NCBI GenBank assembly: GCA_017882025.1
Contig: JADGQG010000035.1
Location: 1-12,866 of the forward strand
Direction: 5' to 3'
DNA: 12,866 nt
Source: Chloroflexota bacterium
GTDB lineage: Bacteria > Chloroflexota > Limnocylindria > Limnocylindrales > CSP1-4
Positions 6,213 to 12,866 of the stretch are shown here, piece by piece. Made by a program: the position numbers and the translations under genes. The notes beneath the pieces were generated by a model, which was given only the letters and a program-made list of their open reading frames with translations, did no database searches and had not been told where the DNA came from. The stretch's first letter is position 1. The number at the start of each line of letters is the position of its first letter.

Positions 6213-7514
6213 ATGACCAACCCGCCGGCATCCCTGCCGACCACCGCTCCGGCCGCTCCCGTCGTCGCCCCGGGCATCGACGAGGACGCCGGGCGGACTC
6301 TCCGCGAGCTCGCCTTCCTCCACGAGTTCGCCCAGCTTGCGGCCCAGGCACGCGACTGGGACGAGCTCATGCTGACGCTCGTGGAGCGGACCACCGAGGC
6401 GCTCCACGTCGAGGTCTGCTCGTTCTACCTGCTGGACCACGCAACGGGCCGGCTGACGCTCGCGGCGACGAACGGTCTTGACCGCGACCAGGTGAGCCGC
6501 GTCAGCCTGGCGCTGGGCGAGGGCATCACGGGGGCGGCGGCCACGGCGGGCCGGCCGATCGAGGTGCCCGACGTCCGGCTCGACCCGCGCTTCAAGTACC
6601 TGCGCGATTTCGATCTCGCGGGCCTCACCTCGATGCTCTCTGTTCCGCTCACCTGGAACAACATCGTGGTCGGCGTCCTCAACGTCCAGACGGTGGCCAC
6701 CCGGCGCTTCACGCCGCGGGAGATCAACTTCCTCGCCACGATCGCTGCGCTCCTCGCCGGGATCGTCGAGAAGGGGCGTCTGCAGCGGGAACAGGAGCGG
6801 CAGCTCGGGGAGCTCCAGGCCCTTGACGAGGCTCGCGCTGAGCTCCTCTCCGTGGTCACCCACGAGCTGCGGACGCCGCTCTCCGTGGTCCGGGCGTACG
6901 TGGACCTGCTGGCCGATGCGGCGAGTGGCCTGACCGACGCGCCGGCACGCGCGTCGAGCGAGGACTGGCGCCACGCGGCGGTCGACCAGATCGGCCGCCT
7001 GGACCGACTGGTGGACTCGATCCTCGTCTCTGTCCGCGGGGAGGGGCTGGGCGTTCTGGCGCGTTCGCCATTCGACCTGGGCCGGACGATGGGCGAGACG
7101 GTCGAGCTCCTGCGGCCCCTGCTCCGCTACCACCGGCTACGCTGGGATCCCCCGGAGGAGGTGCTGATCGCCGTCGGGGACGAGGGTCGCTTCCGCCAGG
7201 TGCTCGAGCTGCTGCTGGAGAACGAGGCAAAGTACGCGCCGCGCAACGGGGGCGTCTCGATCGGCGCCTGGCGCCAGGCGGGCGAGATCCGCTCCTATAC
7301 CACCGACGACGGGCCCGGCGTGCCGGCGGAGGACTGGGAATCGGTCTTCGAGGCGTTCGTCCGGGCCACCGGGCGCCGGGGCCGCGGTTCCGGGATCGGG
7401 CTCTACGCCGCGCGTCGCCTGATGGGGGCCATGGGAGGCAAGATCTGGATCGAAGGAAATGGTTTCGGGGGAAGCCGGTTCGTGGTCGCGCTTCCGGCCG
7501 TCGCACCGGACTGA
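6213..7514 (+). CDS. Soluble GAF-domain sensor histidine kinase
   Basis: This is a cytoplasmic two-component sensor of 433 aa without membrane segments. Residues 1-27 are Pro/Ala-rich. A GAF domain spans about 30-185 (EVCSFYLLD, ATNGLDRDQVSRVSLALGEGITGAAATAGRPIEVPDV, SMLSVPLTWNNIVVGVLNVQ), followed by a short coiled coil. The HisKA H-box LLSVVTHELRTPLSVV carries the phospho-accepting His217. The HATPase domain has an N-box with Asn337 (LLENEAKYAP), a G1 box DDGPG with Asp366, an F-box VFEAF and a G2 box GSGIGLYAARRL. The Glu after Asn337 is unusual, since most kinases have Ala there. The GAF ligand cannot be told from sequence; no phytochrome-type chromophore Cys was identified. ATG 6213 starts it 67 bp after argG, without a Shine-Dalgarno. 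The response regulator follows 13 bp later and is the likely partner. A link to arginine is not shown. Confidence 0.88.
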   Translation: MTNPPASLPTTAPAAPVVAPGIDEDAGRTLRELAFLHEFAQLAAQARDWDELMLTLVERTTEALHVEVCSFYLLDHATGRLTLAATNGLDRDQVSRVSLALGEGITGAAATAGRPIEVPDVRLDPRFKYLRDFDLAGLTSMLSVPLTWNNIVVGVLNVQTVATRRFTPREINFLATIAALLAGIVEKGRLQREQERQLGELQALDEARAELLSVVTHELRTPLSVVRAYVDLLADAASGLTDAPARASSEDWRHAAVDQIGRLDRLVDSILVSVRGEGLGVLARSPFDLGRTMGETVELLRPLLRYHRLRWDPPEEVLIAVGDEGRFRQVLELLLENEAKYAPRNGGVSIGAWRQAGEIRSYTTDDGPGVPAEDWESVFEAFVRATGRRGRGSGIGLYAARRLMGAMGGKIWIEGNGFGGSRFVVALPAVAPD

Positions 7515-7527
7515 TGGGAGAGGACGG

Positions 7528-8229
7528 ATGACGCTCGCGCACGCAGCCGGGCTGCGGATCCTCGTCGTGGACGACGAGCCGGCCATGGTCGGGGCGATCA
7601 CGGCCCTGGTCGGAACTGCCGGACACCAGGTGATCACCGCCTACGACGGCGAGGCCGCCCTGCGCCGCTTCGAGGAGGAGGGCCCGGACCTCGTGCTCCT
7701 GGACCTGGCGATGCCAGGCCGCGACGGCGTGGACGTCTGCCGCGAGATCCGGCGAACCAGCCAGACCCCGGTCATCGTCCTGACCGGAGAGGCGGACGAG
7801 CTGGCCAAGGTGGAGGCGCTCGACGCGGGCGCCGACGATTACGTGACGAAGCCGTTCGGCAAGCAGGAGCTGCTGGCCCGGATTCGCGCGGTCATGCGGC
7901 GGCACGAGGCCGGCGAGACGCCGGCCGGCGGGTTGCACGTTGGCCGGCTGACCCTGGACACCGGCCGGCACGAGGCGTCCGTCGAGGGAAGCGTGCTGGC
8001 CCTGACGCGCACCGAGTTCGCGCTGCTGGCCGCGCTGGCCTCGGCCCGCGGCAGGGTGGTGCCGCACGACCGCCTGCTCGCGGCGGGCTGGCCGGGCGAC
8101 GCGGATCCGGACCCGCAGTGGCTCAAGCCGCACCTGGCGCGGCTCCGCGCGAAGCTGGAGGAGTCCGGCGCGCCCCTCCCCACGAGCGTGCGCGGCGTCG
8201 GATACCGCCTGGAGGCGACCGAGGAGTAA
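7528..8229 (+). CDS. OmpR/PhoB-family response regulator
   Basis: This 233-aa transcription factor pairs with the preceding kinase. The receiver domain (about 9-122) has the full catalytic set: the acidic pair Asp15-Asp16 (ILVVDDEP), the phosphorylation site Asp59 (LLDLAMPGRDG), Thr86 (IVLTGEA) and Lys108 (VTKPFGKQEL). The C-terminal winged helix (about 133-229) has LTRTEFALLAALA, the VVPHDRLL turn, WLKPHLARLRAKLEE as recognition helix, and SVRGVGYRL, all typical of OmpR/PhoB proteins. GGGAGAGG at 7516-7523 gives a strong ribosome site for ATG 7528, 13 bp after the kinase stop, so the two are cotranscribed. A GC-rich hairpin begins directly after the TAA. The target genes are unknown. It is a close paralogue of the next regulator. 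Confidence 0.92.
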   Translation: MTLAHAAGLRILVVDDEPAMVGAITALVGTAGHQVITAYDGEAALRRFEEEGPDLVLLDLAMPGRDGVDVCREIRRTSQTPVIVLTGEADELAKVEALDAGADDYVTKPFGKQELLARIRAVMRRHEAGETPAGGLHVGRLTLDTGRHEASVEGSVLALTRTEFALLAALASARGRVVPHDRLLAAGWPGDADPDPQWLKPHLARLRAKLEESGAPLPTSVRGVGYRLEATEE

Positions 8230-8253
8230 CCGTCCGGGCCACACCCCGGACGG
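8230..8253 (+). terminator. GC-rich hairpin after the response regulator
   Basis: The nine-base arms CCGTCCGGG (8230-8238) and CCCGGACGG (8245-8253) pair perfectly around CCACAC, starting at the base after the TAA stop. There is no T-tract, so this is a terminator-like or 3'-end-protecting hairpin rather than a textbook intrinsic terminator. Confidence 0.5.
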
Positions 8254-8301
8254 CGGCGGGAGCGCGACCGTACCCGGTGGTGGATCCGCGTTCAGTGCCA
8301 C

Positions 8302-8417
8302 CCCGGCCGGGTGCGGAACCGGTGCCGGGCCGGTTGCGGGTGCGAACGCCTGGCTTGGCACATGCGATCCGCAACCGAACCGCCTCCCGCTCGCAACCGG
8401 CCGGTCAGACGGCCGTC
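8302..8417. promoter_or_regulatory. Cluster of CGGCCG-core palindromes upstream of second regulator
   Basis: Between the two regulator genes lie three perfect 10-bp palindromes: CCCGGCCGGG (8302-8311), ACCGGCCGGT (8396-8405) and GACGGCCGTC (8408-8417). The last two have centres 12 bp apart. There is also an inverted repeat AACCGG/CCGGTT (8317-8335), and GGTTGCGG (8332-8339) pairs with CCGCAACC (8369-8376). They may be operators or RNA structure. High GC makes such words common, so this is weak evidence. No ORF of note lies in this 205-bp gap. Confidence 0.3.
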
Positions 8418-8430
8418 GCGATCCGGCCCG

Positions 8431-8436
8431 TACGAT
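8431..8436 (+). promoter_or_regulatory. Possible -10 element for the second regulator
   Basis: TACGAT fits the TANNNT pattern and lies 10 bases before the in-frame GTG at 8447. It overlaps ATG 8435, so if it is used the protein must start at 8447. No convincing -35 is present. Confidence 0.25.
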
Positions 8437-9166
8437 GCTCCTGATCGTGGCCATCTCGACCTCTCCCGCCCGCCTCCGCATCCTCATCGCCGCCGCCCTG
8501 CCGGCCGACGTCGGGGCGATCGCGAGCGCGCTCGGCAACGCCGGCCACGAGGTCGTGACCGCGTATCGCGCGGAGGCGGCGCTCGCCCGACTCGCCGACG
8601 AACGGCCGGACCTTCTCCTCCTCGACCTGGCGCTCCCGGACGGCGACGGCGTCGCGATCGTGGCCCGCGTCCATGCCAGGACCGACGCCCCGATCATCGT
8701 GATCGCCGACCTCCGGGACGAGGCTGGGGTCGTGGCCGCCCTCGACGCCGGTGCCGTGGACGTCGTCGGCCGACCAGTCCGCGTCGGCGAGCTGATCGCG
8801 CGGATCCATGCCGCCATCCGGCGCGGATTCCCGACGAGCGGCGTCTACGAGCCCAGCCTCGACGGGCTGCGAGTTGATCTCGGGCGCCGCGAGGCCGCGG
8901 TCGCCGGGCGCAGCCTGGCCCTCACCCCGACCGAGTTCGAGCTGCTTTCCGTCCTCACTGCCCGGCGTGGCGATGTCGTCGATCATCGCGCCCTGCTCCG
9001 CGCCGCGTGGCCCGGTCGCCCGGACGTGGATCCCGAGTCGCTCCGCAGCCACCTCACGAGGATCAACGCCAAGCTCGTGGCGGAGGGGCACCCGGGATTG
9101 CGCAACGTTCGCGGCCGCGGCTACGCCGTACGGATCGCCGGCAGCCGGCCGGCCGCCGAGGGCTGA
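8435..9166 (+). CDS. Atypical OmpR-family regulator with degenerate receiver
   Basis: This 243-aa protein aligns end to end with the preceding regulator. Relative to it, the acidic pair is Ala20-Ala21 (RILIAAALP), the switch Thr is Ala91 (IVIADLRDEAG) and the catalytic Lys is Arg113 (VVGRPVR); only the phosphorylation-site Asp64 (LLLLDLALPDGDG) remains. Such a receiver should not bind Mg2+ or be phosphorylated normally. The winged-helix domain is well conserved (LTPTEFELLSVL, VVDHRALLRAAW, SLRSHLTRINAKL, NVRGRGYAVRI), so DNA binding is expected. It probably works independently of phosphorylation, by expression level, ligand binding or heterodimers with its paralogue. ATG 8435 has no Shine-Dalgarno; GTG 8447 is an alternative start, possibly leaderless. 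It converges on the kinase gene, with 31 bp between stops. GC-rich coding style matches its neighbours, so a local duplication followed by divergence is likely. Confidence 0.88.
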   Translation: MLLIVAISTSPARLRILIAAALPADVGAIASALGNAGHEVVTAYRAEAALARLADERPDLLLLDLALPDGDGVAIVARVHARTDAPIIVIADLRDEAGVVAALDAGAVDVVGRPVRVGELIARIHAAIRRGFPTSGVYEPSLDGLRVDLGRREAAVAGRSLALTPTEFELLSVLTARRGDVVDHRALLRAAWPGRPDVDPESLRSHLTRINAKLVAEGHPGLRNVRGRGYAVRIAGSRPAAEG

Positions 9167-9197
9167 CCTGCCGAAGACTGCCGAGGCAGCCTGCCGG

Positions 9198-10177
<980 letters not shown>

Positions 10178-10181
<4 letters not shown>

Positions 10182-11140
10182 GGGCGGTTGCCGAAGAATC
10201 GCCGCCAGAACGGGCGATCGGATGCGTCTGAGTCGCGGGACGCCCCCACGGCGTCCACGTGGATGATGGCCACGCTCGCATTATCGTCGCCGCCCATGTC
10301 GATCGCCCGCTCCACCAGGCGACGGGCGCCGACTGCCGGATCTTCCGAGAACGCCGCCTCCAGGTCCTCCTGCTCGAGGCCGCTCCAGCAGCCGTCCGTG
10401 CAGACCGCGTAGCAGTCGCCCGGGTAGACGGCACGGGCGACGGACTCGACGCGCAGCGTGAGGTCGGCTCCAACCGAGCGCGTGAGCAGATGCCGCCCTG
10501 GGTGGTTGCGAGCCTGGTGCGGCTTGATGACCTTCATCCGCAGCAGTTCGGCAGCCTGCGAGTGATCTTTCGTCAGGAGCTCCACGACATCGTCCCGCAT
10601 ACGGTACAGGCGCGTGTCCCCGACGTTGGCGATCTGGACCGAGTCGTCCATGAAGACGAGCACGGTTGCCGTCGTCTGTGGGCCTGGGCGGTGATCGGAC
10701 GCCCCATCGAGCTCGCCGGCGAGGAGCGCGCCGTTCGCCAGCTCGAGGGCCGCGCGGACCTCGCCCAGGCCCGGCCGCGGCGCCGCCGCCAACGCCTGCA
10801 GGACGATCCGGGTCGCAGTGCGGCTGGCGAGGTCGCCGCGACCGTGCCCGCCCAGGCCGTCAGCCATCATCAGGCCAACGGCCGGGCCGCCGAGCGCGAC
10901 GGACCGGACCTCTTCTCCCGGCGTCCCGGCGAGGTCCAGGCCTGCCGCGTCGAACCAGCCCAGGTGGTCTTCGTTCGTCTCGCGGACGGGCCCGACCACC
11001 GAAAGGACCGCGACTCGAAGGCGCAGCTGCTCGACGTCCGACGCCGCAATCGAAACGTCGGCGGCCCACGACGGCGGCGCCGCGGAGGGCACCGTCGTCG
11101 TGGCCAAGGATTGCGGGCGGTTGCCGGTCGGGCCGGCCAC
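10178..11140 (-). CDS. PP2C/PPM-family protein phosphatase
   Basis: This is a metal-dependent Ser/Thr phosphatase, the usual counterpart of Hanks kinases (PstP/PrpC type). Motifs along the 320 aa: VGPVRETNEDHLG with Glu57-Asp58, MADGLGGHGRGDLAS with metal ligand Asp94-Gly95, QTTATVLVF, IANVGDTRLYRM followed by LLTKDHSQ, LTRSVG, CTDGCWSGL with Asp249, and GGDDNASVAIIHV with Asp286. The first 35 residues are low in complexity. No membrane segment or signal peptide is seen, so it is cytoplasmic. It starts at GTG 11140, 14 bases after the permease stop, with no clear Shine-Dalgarno; later in-frame GTGs are possible starts. It shares four bases with the kinase gene. The pair probably sets the phosphorylation state of shared targets, and reverses kinase autophosphorylation by analogy with PrkC/PrpC and PknB/PstP. 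Confidence 0.92.
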
Positions 11141-11154
11141 GGTCGCGGTCGGGC

Positions 11155-12720
11155 TCAGCCGGCCATCTCAACGGGCGTGCTGCCGGAACGGCCGACGAGG
11201 ATCGGCCGGCCTGCCGCCCGCGAGTTGACGGCCAGCCAGACCGCCCCCGCCACGATCCACGCGGCGACAACGCCAAGGGCGATCAGCGTGTCCGTCTGGG
11301 TTGTCCCGCCGGACGAGATGCTCATGACCAGGATCGCGCCGAGGAGCGCCAGGTTGGCGAGCAACCCGAGGGCCGGCACGAGGATGTGCTTGAGGGCCGA
11401 GCGCTCCGGGCGTGCCCAGAACGCGATCATGACAAGGAAGTTGGTCATCCCGTAGACGAGGAAGGTCCCAACGTTGGAGGCCAGGATGATCTGGAGCAGG
11501 TTGTCGGCGCTCAGGACGCCGTAGGCGCCGAGGAGGCCGGAAATCGCGGCCAGGATGAGGATCCCGTAGTGCGGGGTCGCATACTTGCCATGGAGCAGCC
11601 CCAGGAGGCCCGGAACCTCGCGGTCGCGGCCCATCACGTAGGTGATCCGCACGCCGGTGTTGAGGCAGGCGAGGGTCGTGCCGATGAGCGCCACGAGGAC
11701 GGTCCCGGCGAGGATCAGCGCGAGCGCCGTCCCCGTTCCGCCGAGCATCGTGTCGCCGATGAACCGGACCAGGTCGCCGATCGGCGCGCTCGAGGCCGCG
11801 GTGGCCGCATAGCCGGTGACGGTGCTGGTGGCGCCGGAGGCGTCCGTGACTGTCGTCGTGAGCGCATCGCTGACCGCGAAGTTGGCAGCGACGTACTGGA
11901 TGATGTAGGCGAAGATCCCCTGGATCGCGAGGGACAGGAGGACCGCTCGGCGTACGTCACGCTTCGGGTTCCTCGCCTCGGCGCCGAGCGCGGTCACGGA
12001 CTCGAACCCGACCAGCAGCAGGATCGCGATCGTGCCCTGGAAGAGGACGTTGGTGAGATTGTGCGGGAGGACGACGGATACGAGGTCCTTGTGCGCGTAT
12101 GCGAGATCGGGATGGGTCAGCCGGAAGACGATCGCCAGGGCGCTGACGGCCACCAGCGCGGTGAGCTGGATCACGTTGATCACGATCGCCGTCATGGTCG
12201 AGCCGGAGATACCGCGGAACGCGATCATTCCGGTGACGGCCGCGAACACGAAGACGAGGCCGATCTCGAAGGGCGTCGTCAGGGTGACCCCGAAGAGCCC
12301 AAGGATGTAGACCGCGAGGATCCCGGTGAAGGCGACCATGATCCCCGGGTAGATCCAGTAGTAGAGGTGGGAGATCCACCCGACCACGAACTTCGCCAGG
12401 CGCGCGAACTTGTAGTGAACGGCCTCTTCACGCTCGAGGAACGCGGCTTCCGCAAAGTAGTACGAGGATCCGGCCCCGGCGGACGGGTACAGGTTCGAGA
12501 GCTCCCCGTAGCTCCATGCGGTCAGGAACGCGAGGATGAGGGCGAACACCAGGCCCGGGACCATGTCGTACGCGGTCGATGCTCCGCCGCTCGACTGGAG
12601 CGACTGCGACTGGAAGGTGGTCCAGAGAAACGCGCCGGGCGCGATCAGCGCCATCGCGTTCACCGTCAGACCGGTGAGGCTCAGCGTCCGTTTCATCTCC
12701 GGGGCCGGAGTGCTCGCCAT
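11155..12720 (-). CDS. APC-family amino acid permease
   Basis: This is a 521-aa polytopic membrane protein of the amino acid-polyamine-organocation superfamily with about 12 hydrophobic segments. The first helix carries the substrate-site motif near GLTVNAMALIAPGAFLW (17-33). AWSYGELSNLYPSAGAGSSYYF is the conserved helix 2-3 region. GFESVTALGAEARNPKRDVRRAVLLS is the APC helix 6-7 cytoplasmic signature, and CLNTGVRITYVMGRDREVPGLLG a later one. A Thr/Ser/Ala-rich loop (about 11766-11880) separates two later helices. Substrate cannot be read from sequence; an amino acid taken up by proton symport or exchange is likely. ATG 12720 is preceded by AAGGAG; the upstream in-frame ATG 12747 has no good site and would add nine hydrophilic residues. 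It heads the operon with the phosphatase 14 bases downstream. Confidence 0.92.
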   Translation of the reverse strand: MASTPAPEMKRTLSLTGLTVNAMALIAPGAFLWTTFQSQSLQSSGGASTAYDMVPGLVFALILAFLTAWSYGELSNLYPSAGAGSSYYFAEAAFLEREEAVHYKFARLAKFVVGWISHLYYWIYPGIMVAFTGILAVYILGLFGVTLTTPFEIGLVFVFAAVTGMIAFRGISGSTMTAIVINVIQLTALVAVSALAIVFRLTHPDLAYAHKDLVSVVLPHNLTNVLFQGTIAILLLVGFESVTALGAEARNPKRDVRRAVLLSLAIQGIFAYIIQYVAANFAVSDALTTTVTDASGATSTVTGYAATAASSAPIGDLVRFIGDTMLGGTGTALALILAGTVLVALIGTTLACLNTGVRITYVMGRDREVPGLLGLLHGKYATPHYGILILAAISGLLGAYGVLSADNLLQIILASNVGTFLVYGMTNFLVMIAFWARPERSALKHILVPALGLLANLALLGAILVMSISSGGTTQTDTLIALGVVAAWIVAGAVWLAVNSRAAGRPILVGRSGSTPVEMAG

Positions 12721-12725
12721 CTCGT

Positions 12726-12731
12726 CTCCTT
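12726..12731 (-). promoter_or_regulatory. Shine-Dalgarno that decides the permease start
   Basis: AAGGAG on the minus strand lies five bases before ATG 12720 and supports that start over ATG 12747. Confidence 0.65.
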
Positions 12732-12866
12732 CATCCACCGCTGCCATCCGGGCGTCTTCCCGTGAGCGACCGCGTGTCAGGATGGTGGAGGCTGTGCCGC
12801 GGCGGGCCCATCGCGCCGACCGTGACGTGGGGGTGCGGATGGGTTGCGCCGCGGTCGCATTTGGCG
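12732..12866. other. Upstream region of the permease operon
   Basis: No gene is supported here. It should hold the minus-strand promoter of the permease-phosphatase-kinase operon, but I could not identify convincing -35/-10 elements. A weak six-base inverted repeat (CCCATC 12807-12812, GATGGG 12838-12843) is all that stands out. Confidence 0.3.

Noticed and set aside
8355..8360. TTGGCA as a -35 for the second regulator
   Set aside because: No -10-like hexamer at 16-18 bp downstream; too far from TACGAT at 8431.
6856..8817. 653-codon open frame on the minus strand across the kinase/regulator genes
   Set aside because: The opposite strand encodes clear HisKA/HATPase and OmpR motifs with ribosome sites; the minus frame has only biased composition.
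9167..9197. Bidirectional terminator between the converging genes
   Set aside because: Only a four-base stem (CTGC/GCAG at 9178-9189) with no T-tract; too weak to call.
10666..12765. 699-codon open frame on the plus strand
   Set aside because: It lies opposite the permease and phosphatase genes, its translation is Arg/Asp/Gly-rich without family motifs, and GC-rich codon bias on the real strand readily produces such frames.
12807..12843. Operator-like inverted repeat upstream of the permease
   Set aside because: Six-base arms separated by 25 bases in GC-rich DNA are expected by chance.

Overview
This is a GC-rich (roughly 70% by eye), densely coding bacterial chromosomal segment. It carries an arginine biosynthesis operon, a soluble two-component system with a second degenerate response regulator, and a converging operon of an amino-acid permease, a PP2C phosphatase and a Hanks-type kinase. 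Strong GC3 bias, GTG starts, four-base GTGA stop/start overlaps and apparently leaderless first genes suggest a high-GC lineage such as Chloroflexota (Ellin6529/Limnocylindria-like) or Actinomycetota. The lineage is a guess from style, not a placement. No mobile element, phage gene, CRISPR array, tRNA or rRNA was seen.

Layout. 1-606 (+): 3' part of a beta-propeller (NHL/PQQ-like) protein. 653-691: tandem ARG-box operator lying over a promoter. 774-6145 (+): argC, argJ, argB, argR, argG. 6213-8229 (+): cytoplasmic GAF-histidine kinase and its OmpR-type response regulator, closed by a GC-rich hairpin at 8230-8253. 8230-8434: intergenic region rich in CGGCCG-core palindromes. 8435-9166 (+): paralogous OmpR-type regulator whose receiver has lost the acidic pair, the Thr and the Lys. 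9198-12720 (-): APC-family permease, then PP2C phosphatase, then tail-anchored Ser/Thr kinase, probably one operon reading toward the regulators. 12721-12866: upstream region of that operon with no gene.

How the parts work together. ArgJ, ArgB and ArgC perform acetylation of glutamate (recycling and perhaps de novo), phosphorylation and reduction; ArgG makes argininosuccinate. argD, argF and argH, which usually share this cluster (argCJBDFRGH order), are absent and must lie elsewhere if the pathway is complete. ArgR is encoded inside the operon, and two 18-bp ARG boxes spaced 21 bp centre to centre cover the predicted -35 and -10, which makes a feedback loop. ArgB lacks the N-terminal helix of arginine-inhibited NAGKs, so transcriptional repression may be the main control encoded here.

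The points most worth a second look are the operator/promoter architecture, the phosphorylation-crippled second regulator, the GDD-to-GDN change in the ArgR arginine-binding motif, minicistrons that overlap the starts of argC and argR, and the permease-phosphatase-kinase operon. I found no clearly unprecedented system; these are unusual versions of known parts.
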